The translations under genes were made by a program, and so were the position numbers. From Sphingomonas kyeonggiensis (GTDB taxonomy: Bacteria > Pseudomonadota > Alphaproteobacteria > Sphingomonadales > Sphingomonadaceae): 64,000 nucleotides of DNA. Shown one piece after another: positions 52,348 through 59,277 of the stretch. The stretch is taken from NCBI RefSeq assembly GCF_014204495.1, contig NZ_JACHLN010000005.1, positions 1 through 64,000 of the forward strand, in the 5' to 3' direction. Position 1 is the first letter of the stretch; every line of letters begins with the position of its first letter. A model generated the notes under the pieces. That model made no database searches. It was not told the origin of the DNA and saw only the letters and a program-made list of their open reading frames with translations.

Positions 52348-52878
52348 ATGACCGCACCTGTCATTCGCGGCGTCAATCATATCGGCATCACGGTGCCCGA
52401 TATCGAAGCAGCAAAGTCGTTCCTGGTGGAGGCTTTTGGCGGCCAGGTGATCTACCAGTCTTTCGGCCCCCAGGATCCGCCGCGGCAGGGTCCGGAGTTC
52501 GAGCGGGCGGTCGGCGCTTTCCCTGGAACGGTCGTCCGTGGTCAGGCTATGGTGAAGATCGGGACCGGGCCGGACATCGAGCTGTTCGAAATGCATGGGC
52601 CGGAACAAGCCCAGCCGATCCGGGCGAGCGACTTCGGCATCACGCACTTCGCGCTCTACACCGACGATATCGACGCATCGGTCGAGCGCTTCGAGAAGGC
52701 GGGGGGCACACCGCTCACCGCGCCGCGCGCCATTCCCTATGCAACGGAGAAGGGCCCTGGAAACAAGGTCTGCTACTGCCGCATGCCATGGGGCACGACG
52801 ATGGAATTCATCACTACGCCCGATCGCATGGCCTATCATGACCAGACGGATTTGCGCCGGTGGCAGGACGAGGACTGA
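52348..52878 (+). CDS. VOC-superfamily (glyoxalase-like) protein
   Basis: 176 residues from ATG 52348, with AAAGGAGA upstream; the frame is open to 52318. Two beta-alpha-beta-beta-beta modules are visible: VNHIGITVPDIEAAKSFLVE with FELFEMH-like DIELFEMHGP, and ITHFALYTDDIDASVERFEK with WGTTMEFITTPD. Metal ligands His (VNH), Glu (IELFE), His (ITH) and Glu (MEF) are retained, so it may be a metal-dependent lyase or dioxygenase. Third gene of the SDR-hydrolase run. Confidence 0.87.
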   Translation: MTAPVIRGVNHIGITVPDIEAAKSFLVEAFGGQVIYQSFGPQDPPRQGPEFERAVGAFPGTVVRGQAMVKIGTGPDIELFEMHGPEQAQPIRASDFGITHFALYTDDIDASVERFEKAGGTPLTAPRAIPYATEKGPGNKVCYCRMPWGTTMEFITTPDRMAYHDQTDLRRWQDED

Positions 52879-53098
52879 GCGGGACCAAAGCCGCCCGAGC
52901 GCTTCCGCCCCAACCCCGGTCGTTCAAGGCGACAATCCCTCCTCTAGGAAGCGGACGGTATATCGCAAGCTTAAGATAGGTGAGCATTCAGCCTAGAACT
53001 AATTGGGGCTCTCGGCATGCATCGGCATGCGCCTGACCTATAAAACCATAATGAGCGCGCGATGCGCCTTATGTGAGAAGGCATGGGGTGGGCTGATC

Positions 53099-54949
53099 AT
53101 GGTGGAGATTTTCAATAGCTGGCGGCTGTCGAAGAAGATGCTGGTCGCCTTCGCAGTAATCGGCTTCCTCCTTGCGAGCGTTACCGCAGCAGGCATCTTC
53201 GCGATGTGGGAGCTGGGTGCTATCGCCACCCGGCATGTCGAACGCGGCATCGGCGGGACCGAGGCGCTTGGCCGGCTCACCTCAGCGCTGCGTGAGCACC
53301 GGATCATCATCTGGTCGCAGACGAGCGCAACTAGCCCACAAGAGGAGCGCAGCTACCAGGATCGCTTCGAAAAGAACAAGCGGGATATAGCCGACGCGCT
53401 CGGACACTACGCGCCGCTTGCTGGAGAGCTCTCACCCAAGCTGGATGCTCTCAAGCGCAACATCACCGCCCTTGAGCAAGTGAACGCGCGCATCTTCGAG
53501 CTTCACCGCCAAGGTGCGGGCGCAGAACTGCCCCTCATCAAGGGTGAGGGACGTCGTGCTTCGGAGACCGCCCTCGGCAGCGCGGTGGACCTGGTTGCCG
53601 CCCATCAGGCCCGCGCCAAGGTCAACAATGAGAAGGGGCAAGCCTTCTCGGCAAAGGTCTTCGCTGCCGTCCTGGCATTGGCCGCCTTCGGCATGGCGAT
53701 GCTGTTCGCGATCTGGCGTCTGATTGGTAAGACCGTCTCCACTCCAATGGCCGAACTGTCGAAGGCGACAAAGACGCTGGCCGAAGGCGGCGAGGCGGTG
53801 GTGCCGCACCGCGCGCGTGCGGACGAACTCGGCGAAGTCGCGCAGGCGGTCGAGCAGTTCCGCATAGCAGCCGTCTCGCGTGCAGAGACGGACGCTCGGG
53901 CTGCCGCTGAGCAGGAAGTCGTCACCAGCTCGCTGCGCGATGGCCTGAGTGCACTGAGCGAAGGGGACTTGGCGTGCGAAATCACCCGCGACTTCCCGAG
54001 CGGCTATGCCGAACTCAAGTACAACTTCAACGCGGCGCTCGGCTCCCTACGCGGCCTGATCGGCGCGTTAATGGAGAGCACGGCAACCATTCGGACCGGA
54101 TCGGGCGAGATCGCGCAGGCATCTGAGGACCTGGCACGCCGCACCGAAGCTAACGCCGCGAGCCTCGAGGAGACCTCGGCTGCCATCGCGCAGATCGATG
54201 GTCGTCTCAAGGCAACGGCCGAAGCCGCCGAGCGGACGGTCGCGCGTGCTGATGGCGCCATCACCACCGTGACCGGTGGCCGCGGCATCGCCGACGAGGC
54301 TGTAGAGGCGATGAACCGCGTCAGCGAGAGCGCCAAGGGCATCGACGACGTCATTGAGGGCCTGGACAAGATCGCGTTCCAGACTCGCGTGCTTGCGATG
54401 AACGCCGCGGTCGAGGCCGGCCGCGCCGGCGAAGCCGGGCGCGGCTTCGCAGTCGTCGCCGACCTCGTCTCTGCCCTCGCCATGCGGGCTGAGGAGGAAG
54501 CCGGACGGGCACGCGAGCAGCTTACCGCCACACGAACCGACATCGTCGCAGCGGTCGAGATGGTCCAGAAGGTCGACGGCGCGCTGGCGGATATCTCCAG
54601 TGACGTCGGCGAAGTCCACGCGCTGCTCGGCCAGATGGCCAATGACAACCAGGCGCAATCGACGGCGATCACTCAGATCTCCGTGGCGGTTGGCACGATG
54701 GACCAGTCCACCCAGCAGAATGCTGCCATGGTCGAAGAGACCTCCGCAGCCGCTCGAAATCTCAGCGTCGAAGTCACGGCGCTGAGCGAACAGGCCGAGA
54801 AGTTCAACCTCGGGGCCGACACCGGGCCCGCGTCGCGAGAGACGCGAGCCCCGCGGACCAGCCCCCGCACACGTCCGATCCTTGCCCCCCGTAGCCGCAC
54901 CCCCATGCTCGCGGGTGCTTCGGCTGCCGGAGACTGGGCAAGCTTCTGA
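53099..54949 (+). CDS. Methyl-accepting chemotaxis protein (copy 2, in element cargo)
   Basis: 616 residues from ATG 53099 (MVEIFNSWRLSKK); homology to copy 1 (16479-18329) starts at this codon, which fixes the start. Domains are the same: TM1 about 14-36, four-helix sensor, TM2 about 195-215, HAMP, signalling hairpin and the GDWASF end. About 20 residues differ from copy 1. Several differences cluster just before the signalling hairpin (FPSGYAELKYNFNAALGSLR against FPNAYAELKSNFNEALVSLR), and one stands in the sensor (AELPL for AELSL). It sits between the VOC gene and a hydrolase inside the region I interpret as element cargo. Confidence 0.95.
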   Translation: MVEIFNSWRLSKKMLVAFAVIGFLLASVTAAGIFAMWELGAIATRHVERGIGGTEALGRLTSALREHRIIIWSQTSATSPQEERSYQDRFEKNKRDIADALGHYAPLAGELSPKLDALKRNITALEQVNARIFELHRQGAGAELPLIKGEGRRASETALGSAVDLVAAHQARAKVNNEKGQAFSAKVFAAVLALAAFGMAMLFAIWRLIGKTVSTPMAELSKATKTLAEGGEAVVPHRARADELGEVAQAVEQFRIAAVSRAETDARAAAEQEVVTSSLRDGLSALSEGDLACEITRDFPSGYAELKYNFNAALGSLRGLIGALMESTATIRTGSGEIAQASEDLARRTEANAASLEETSAAIAQIDGRLKATAEAAERTVARADGAITTVTGGRGIADEAVEAMNRVSESAKGIDDVIEGLDKIAFQTRVLAMNAAVEAGRAGEAGRGFAVVADLVSALAMRAEEEAGRAREQLTATRTDIVAAVEMVQKVDGALADISSDVGEVHALLGQMANDNQAQSTAITQISVAVGTMDQSTQQNAAMVEETSAAARNLSVEVTALSEQAEKFNLGADTGPASRETRAPRTSPRTRPILAPRSRTPMLAGASAAGDWASF

Positions 54950-54959
54950 CGTGCCGGAA

Positions 54960-55002
54960 GGTGGCGGCCAGGGCATCCCCCTCCAAGGCTCTGGCCGTCA
55001 CC
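54960..55002 (+). terminator. Terminator of chemoreceptor gene (copy 2)
   Basis: GGTGGCGGCCAGGGC pairs with GCTCTGGCCGTCACC (two wobbles), 10 bp after the stop; followed by TTTCGAGAAAG. Confidence 0.65.
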
Positions 55003-55053
55003 TTTCGAGAAAGAAGACTATGTTCCCGGCGGCTAAAAGGCAGCCTGACAGGA

Positions 55054-55075
55054 GCCGCCCAGTTGCGGACGTCGG
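55054..55075. repeat. Dispersed intergenic repeat, short core copy
   Basis: GCCGCCCAGTTGCGGACG resembles the family core GCGCCCCAGTTGCGGTCG. It lies at the end of the long inverted repeat. Confidence 0.4.
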
Positions 55076-55113
55076 CATCCATTCGAACGGGTCCCGAAAG
55101 CGGAATACCCCAG

Positions 55114-55392
55114 CTAATTAGCAGTTGTGTCCGGATAGTCGGACGGGCGACGCCCCTTTGGCAGAGAGACGGAGCCGCCTTGGCACGTGTGGTAGTGGAT
55201 CCGGTTCGGACCGTCGCCAGGGCAGTGGAAGCCGCCACTGCTGTAGATCGCGCCTGAGTTGGGTGGTCCGGTCAGCTGCTTTCCAGCGAGCAATCCGGAT
55301 GCGGCAATTATTGCGCAAGCCGAGAGCACGACCGCCCCCGCCGCGGCTGAGAAAATGATCCTGAACCGCAAAGGTTGGGCCGTTCTCCACAT
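55114..55392 (-). CDS. Small membrane-anchored or exported protein
   Basis: 92 residues from the ATG at 55392 (the frame is open to 55497). One hydrophobic segment spans about residues 10-37 (IIFSAAAGAVVLSACAIIAA). The rest is polar with a Cys pair (GGFHCPGDG and YHTCQGG) that could be bridged. YSSGGFHCPGDGPNRIHYH has three His and two Cys, a possible metal site. Family unknown; coding status is only moderately supported. Confidence 0.4.
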   Translation of the reverse strand: MWRTAQPLRFRIIFSAAAGAVVLSACAIIAASGLLAGKQLTGPPNSGAIYSSGGFHCPGDGPNRIHYHTCQGGSVSLPKGRRPSDYPDTTAN

Positions 55393-55606
55393 ACACTTAT
55401 CATACCGCGCAACTCGCCCACGTTCCACTTTCGTCGCGAAATCTGACCGGCACGGGGTGGTGCTTACGCGCCCGGGGCCGCCAGTTCGCTTTCCCACCCA
55501 CTAGCGGCCTTTCAACAGAGTTAGATGAAACGAAATGCGTTCTTCAAAGCGGACTAGCCAAACGCTTTCGCGCCGGGGCTCGGGGCGCGACGGCCGCGCG
55601 GACCCA

Positions 55607-56497
55607 TTATCGAACTACGTGCTCCCGGACCGCCGCGACACCTTGAAGGATGCTGTCGACTACGAACTTCGGTGCTTCGTGCGGCAGGCCATGGCCGGCG
55701 CGTTCGGCAACGTTCTGATGCGCATTGGTCGACAGCGACAGATATCCGCGCTGCATGCGCTGCGTTGCGTCTTCCAGCTTGACGGCGAGCGGCTCCGACA
55801 ATCCCGGCACCATCCGGAAGCGGGGGCTGTGCGTAGCGATAATGACCGGCTTGCTGCCGAGCGAGGTGAGGAGATGTGCTTGCCTGGCGCTTGCCCGCAT
55901 ATCCAGGCGTTCTTCGTTCTTACTGGGATCTGTCTGCATGGTGATGAGGAAGGAGCGTGCGTCGGTGACGGCCTTTTCCTCGCCCTGGGCGGGTGCGGGC
56001 AACAGCGCGAGCCATTTCGAAAATTGATCGGGATGCGTCGTCGACACCAGCACGAGCCCGGCGGTGTCGGATGGATATTTGGCTGCGAACACCTGCGCGT
56101 GGAGCCCGCCTACCGAGTGGCCAACCAGAAGATAGGGCCCCTTTATCCCGGCGGAGGACAGCGCGGCGTGCAGATCGGCTGCGAAATCGAGGCTGGAGCG
56201 CGACCCTGACGGTGCCGGATCGCTCCCGCCGAGCCCCGCCCGATCGTATAGGCAAACTCGCGTAACCGTGGCCACCTGGTCAGCAATGGCCTGCCAGCCC
56301 GGGTCTTCGACAGGCGCCGTTCCCATGCCCGCGTCGATCACCACGGCGGGACTGCCTGTGCCCTTGCAGGCTATGCGTATCGAGCGCCCACCTACATCGA
56401 AACGGCCATCGATCGGCCTGTCGTCGCTGGTAGCAGCTGTTGCGGACGAGAGGAGGGCAACCCAGGCGATGAGCTTGACGACGAGTGTCTGGTACAT
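55607..56497 (-). CDS. Exported alpha/beta hydrolase
   Basis: 296 residues from the ATG at 56497, with GGGAA upstream. A signal peptide (MYQTLVVKLIAWVALLSSATAA) precedes DGRFDVGGRSIRIACKGTGS, the typical opening of secreted hydrolases. The elbow is GHSVGG, with a YDRAGLGGSD loop and a C-terminal His in RAGHGLPHEAP. It probably acts on a small ester outside the cytoplasm. Last cargo gene before the DUF736 block. Confidence 0.87.
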   Translation of the reverse strand: MYQTLVVKLIAWVALLSSATAATSDDRPIDGRFDVGGRSIRIACKGTGSPAVVIDAGMGTAPVEDPGWQAIADQVATVTRVCLYDRAGLGGSDPAPSGSRSSLDFAADLHAALSSAGIKGPYLLVGHSVGGLHAQVFAAKYPSDTAGLVLVSTTHPDQFSKWLALLPAPAQGEEKAVTDARSFLITMQTDPSKNEERLDMRASARQAHLLTSLGSKPVIIATHSPRFRMVPGLSEPLAVKLEDATQRMQRGYLSLSTNAHQNVAERAGHGLPHEAPKFVVDSILQGVAAVREHVVR

Positions 56498-57017
56498 GCT
56501 GGTTCCCGGTCGAAAGCAAAAACATACGCGTCTGCGCGGACCCATGACAATGTCCGCTTTCGAAGACATCATCCGTAAAGCGCCCTGTCCGCTAACCACC
56601 CATTATCGGCCGTTTCGCCTTCGCGCGGAAAGCGGGCGTTTACGGTTCATGACCTAGCCAATGCCTGGCCGACCACACTGGGCGATGTTGATGCGCTGCC
56701 GTTTGCCCGATCGGCACGCCTGAAGCTTCTTTCGTTTCTCCGACATCTGTCCAGCCTGGACACCGTGCGGCCTTTCTCGATTGGGCTGTCTGGCGAAGCG
56801 GAGCGGGCCCGGTACCCGGGCCCTCGGCCTCATGCCCGCAACGGCTTCGCCGACTTTCTTCCCCGCCGCTTCGCGGCTCCTCGCGCAGCAAGAAACTCGG
56901 ACTTTCGCGGTCCTCCGCGTTGCTCCGGCCCTTCGGGTGCGGACCGGCCGCCACCTCGCCTGATCGACGCCATCGAGGCCGCATCGGGCGGTCTCGAGGC
57001 AAGGACAGGAGACAATC
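56498..57017. other. Gene-free stretch: repeat-like DNA and structured leader of DUF736 gene
   Basis: The part at 56547-56640 contains TGTCCGCTTTC and AAAGCGGGCG elements like the intergenic motif at 31468. From about 56765 to 57000 the DNA is GC-rich with a perfect palindrome GGGCCCGGTACCCGGGCCC and TTCG-loop hairpins (CGGC-TTCG-CCG type), and shares CTCCGGCCCTTCGGGTGC-like sequence with the leader at 45046-45065. No gene is supported. Confidence 0.5.
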
Positions 57018-57314
57018 ATGGCTCAGATCGGCACCTTCACCCGCGACGAAAACGGCAATTTCGCGGGCACCATCAAGACCCTTTCGCTCAACTTGAAAGC
57101 CAGCATCCGCCCCTCGACCAAGGACCACGACCGCGCGCCCGATTACCGGGTTCATGTCGGCCAGATCGAGATCGGGGCCGCCTGGCGCAAGACCTCGAAG
57201 GAGGATCGCGACTATCTCTCGGTCAAGCTCGACGACCCCAGCCTGCCGGCGCCGATCTATGCGACGCTGGTCGAATCCGAGGGCGGCGAACACGCCATGA
57301 TCTGGTCGCGCTGA
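57018..57314 (+). CDS. DUF736-family protein
   Basis: 98 residues; ATG 57018 follows ACAGGAGAC. The sequence MAQIGTFTRDENGNFAGTIK, TLSLNLKASIRP and DYRVHVGQIEIGAAWRKTSK with SVKLDDPSLPAPIYATL is the whole DUF736 domain. These small beta-rich proteins mark integrative elements of alphaproteobacteria, with unknown function, sometimes suggested to bind single-stranded nucleic acid. It opens the transfer-gene block. Confidence 0.9.
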   Translation: MAQIGTFTRDENGNFAGTIKTLSLNLKASIRPSTKDHDRAPDYRVHVGQIEIGAAWRKTSKEDRDYLSVKLDDPSLPAPIYATLVESEGGEHAMIWSR

Positions 57315-57526
57315 CCGGTCGACCGGCCCCGCCGCGGGTGACCGTGGCGGGGCTTCCATTCGCCGGACCGCATCGGACGGGGCGCGCTCGGGCACGCCGC
57401 TTGCTTGAGTGGATCGAATTCGCGGGGGGCCGTTCTTCGAGCCTCCGATCGCCGCCCCCGTTCGCCGATCCCCGCCGCAGCGACGGCGATTCCCGCTGCC
57501 GCCACCAGAACGAGGCAGTCGGCGCA

Positions 57527-57754
57527 ATGGACGACGAGAACGCCCGGGCCGCCCAGGCACGGCGAGGAAGTCCCTTCCTCAATGCCGCCCAGGCTGCGCT
57601 CTATGTGGGGCTTTCCCCGCGCACGCTGGAGAAGATGCGTACCCGAGGCGGCGGCCCGCGCTTTCGCAAGCACGGCCGCTATGTCCGCTATCATATCGCC
57701 GATCTCGACCATTGGTCGGAGGCCAAATCGCACGCGACCACGCGCGATGCGTAG
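57527..57754 (+). CDS. MerR/excisionase-type helix-turn-helix protein
   Basis: 75 residues from ATG 57527 (frame open further upstream, where it overlaps DUF736 in another frame). FLNAAQAALYVGLSPRTLEKMRTRGGGP, given by its parts FLNAAQAALYVGLS and PRTLEKMRTR, then FRKHGRYVRYHIADLDHW: the classical HTH_17/AlpA-like excisionase fold. It may control excision or transfer genes. Its stop overlaps the next gene start by 8 bp. Confidence 0.85.
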   Translation: MDDENARAAQARRGSPFLNAAQAALYVGLSPRTLEKMRTRGGGPRFRKHGRYVRYHIADLDHWSEAKSHATTRDA

Positions 57755-58316
57755 CCCCGGCGATCTTCCGCTCTTCCGTTGGGAAGACGCGCGCCGGCGC
57801 AAGCGCCAGGCGCGCAACCGGCGCCTGCGCCTGCTCGCCTTCGGCCTCGCCGGCGCCGCCGCGATTATGGTCCCGCCCATGTTCTCGCCGGTGCCGCGAC
57901 TGGTGTGGAATGTCTCCGCGAGCGCACCGATGGGGCTCTATGCCGTCTCGCCCGGCGCACCGCTGGCGCGCGACGACATGGTCGCGGCGCGAACGCCTTT
58001 GGCGGTCCGCGCGCTCGCCGCCGAGCGCCGCTACGTCCCCGCCAATGTGCCGCTGGTAAAGCGCGTCGCGGCGGTGCCTGGCGACCGCGTCTGTGCCATT
58101 GGTGCTGTGATTTCGGTCAACGGGCAGGAGGCGGCGCGGCGCTTGGCGCGCGATCCATCGGGGCGGCCGATGCCCTGGTGGCGCGGCTGCAGGCCGCTCG
58201 GCGTCGACGAATATCTGCTCCTCATGCCCGCCGCCGCGTCGTTCGATGGCCGCTATTTCGGCCCCGTCCACGCCGGCGATATCCTCGGCAAGGCGGTGCC
58301 CCTATGGGGCCGCTGA
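57747..58316 (+). CDS. S26-family signal peptidase, TraF-like (conjugation)
   Basis: 189 residues from ATG 57747. One N-terminal membrane segment (about 27-46) is followed by NVSASAPMGLY with the candidate nucleophile S59 and VPLVKRVAAVPGD with the general base K105, and then PWWRGCRPLGVDEYLLL and SFDGRYFGPV. The TraF family of plasmid RP4 and its relatives processes the conjugative pilin. It supports an active type IV transfer system encoded beyond the window. Confidence 0.87.
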   Translation: MRSPGDLPLFRWEDARRRKRQARNRRLRLLAFGLAGAAAIMVPPMFSPVPRLVWNVSASAPMGLYAVSPGAPLARDDMVAARTPLAVRALAAERRYVPANVPLVKRVAAVPGDRVCAIGAVISVNGQEAARRLARDPSGRPMPWWRGCRPLGVDEYLLLMPAAASFDGRYFGPVHAGDILGKAVPLWGR

Positions 58317-58936
58317 TCGCGATCGTGGCGGTTGCCCCGGCCGCGGTCGCCGCACAGGCGAAAGCCGATCCTGTCGCGCTATGGCATCCGCTGATCGTCG
58401 AGGCGTCGGCGCGGTTCGGCATTCCGGTCGACTGGATCTACCGGGTGATGCGCGCCGAAAGTGGCGGCCATGCGCTGCTCCGCGGCCGCCCGATCACCAG
58501 TCCCAAGGGCGCGATGGGGCTGATGCAGGTGATGCCTGCCACCTATGCCGACATCGCCCGGCGCTACGCGCTCGGGCCAGATCCCCATCTTCCCCGCGAC
58601 AATATCCTGGCGGGCACGGCCTATCTGCGGCTGATGTACGACCGGTTCGGTTATCCCGGTCTTTTCGCCGCCTATAATGCAGGGCCGGAACGCTATGCGG
58701 CGCTCCTGCGGTCGGGGAAACGCCTGCCCGAGGAGACCAGACTTTATCTGGCGCGGATCGCCGGGGACACGCCGCCAGGCGTCCCGGCGCCGGCTTTCAC
58801 GGCGCCTGTAGCCCCTCGCGTGACCCTGTTCTTCCCGCTCAATCGCGCGCCGGGGCAGGGCGATTCCACGTCGATTTCGGCGCCGGCCGGAGGCTTGTTC
58901 GTGCCCCTGCAAGGGCGATCGGTGCCGCCGAAATGA
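58304..58936 (+). CDS. Lytic transglycosylase of the transfer system
   Basis: 210 residues from ATG 58304, overlapping the TraF stop by 13 bp. A short hydrophobic N-terminus serves as signal. The SLT domain shows the catalytic Glu in YRVMRAESGGHA, SPKGAMGLMQVMPATY, and FAAYNAGPERY. It opens peptidoglycan for assembly of the transfer channel (VirB1-like role). The C-terminal 60 residues are a Pro-rich tail. Confidence 0.9.
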   Translation: MGPLIAIVAVAPAAVAAQAKADPVALWHPLIVEASARFGIPVDWIYRVMRAESGGHALLRGRPITSPKGAMGLMQVMPATYADIARRYALGPDPHLPRDNILAGTAYLRLMYDRFGYPGLFAAYNAGPERYAALLRSGKRLPEETRLYLARIAGDTPPGVPAPAFTAPVAPRVTLFFPLNRAPGQGDSTSISAPAGGLFVPLQGRSVPPK

Positions 58937-59277
58937 TGCGGCTGGCGCCTCGTTTCGACCAGGTTTGCGCGACGTTCGCGCCGGATCGGAAGGCGGGCGG
59001 GGCGGGAGGTCATTGGCAGGTGGTCGGAGGTGGGCAGGGGAAGGAGCGGGAGAAGGGCGAAGGCAAGATAAAGCAATGGCACCATGCCGCCCTTGTCTGG
59101 GCGGCAAGTGCTTGTCTGCACATCGTTTTTGCGATCCTTGGTTTGGCGCCATGTCGTTTGGCGATGGCGCTATCTCGCCGGAGAACCGCGGAAATTGGCC
59201 ATTCTTATGGCGCCATAGGCGTGGGCGTGCTGCGATCGGGTGCTTCCCGGGCGCTGCCCCATGCGGACTTCCAATGA
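58933..59277 (+). CDS. Putative small membrane protein between transglycosylase and relaxase
   Basis: 114 residues. The start ATG 58933 overlaps the transglycosylase stop (ATGATG context) and its TGA overlaps the relaxase ATG at 59274 (ATGA), so translational coupling at both ends favours a real gene. One hydrophobic segment spans about 51-78 (HAALVWAASACLHIVFAILG). The N-terminal part is Gly/Lys-rich. No family is recognised. The relaxase frame is also open here, so the evidence is not decisive. Confidence 0.45.
   Translation: MMRLAPRFDQVCATFAPDRKAGGAGGHWQVVGGGQGKEREKGEGKIKQWHHAALVWAASACLHIVFAILGLAPCRLAMALSRRRTAEIGHSYGAIGVGVLRSGASRALPHADFQ

Larger units (their letters stand above)
53099..55073 (+). 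repeat. Long inverted repeat, copy 2 (chemoreceptor gene and 3' flank)
   Basis: Nearly identical to the minus strand of 16345-18329, including the terminator and the ACAGGAGCCGCCC flank. The two lie in opposite orientation about 35 kb apart. Confidence 0.9.
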
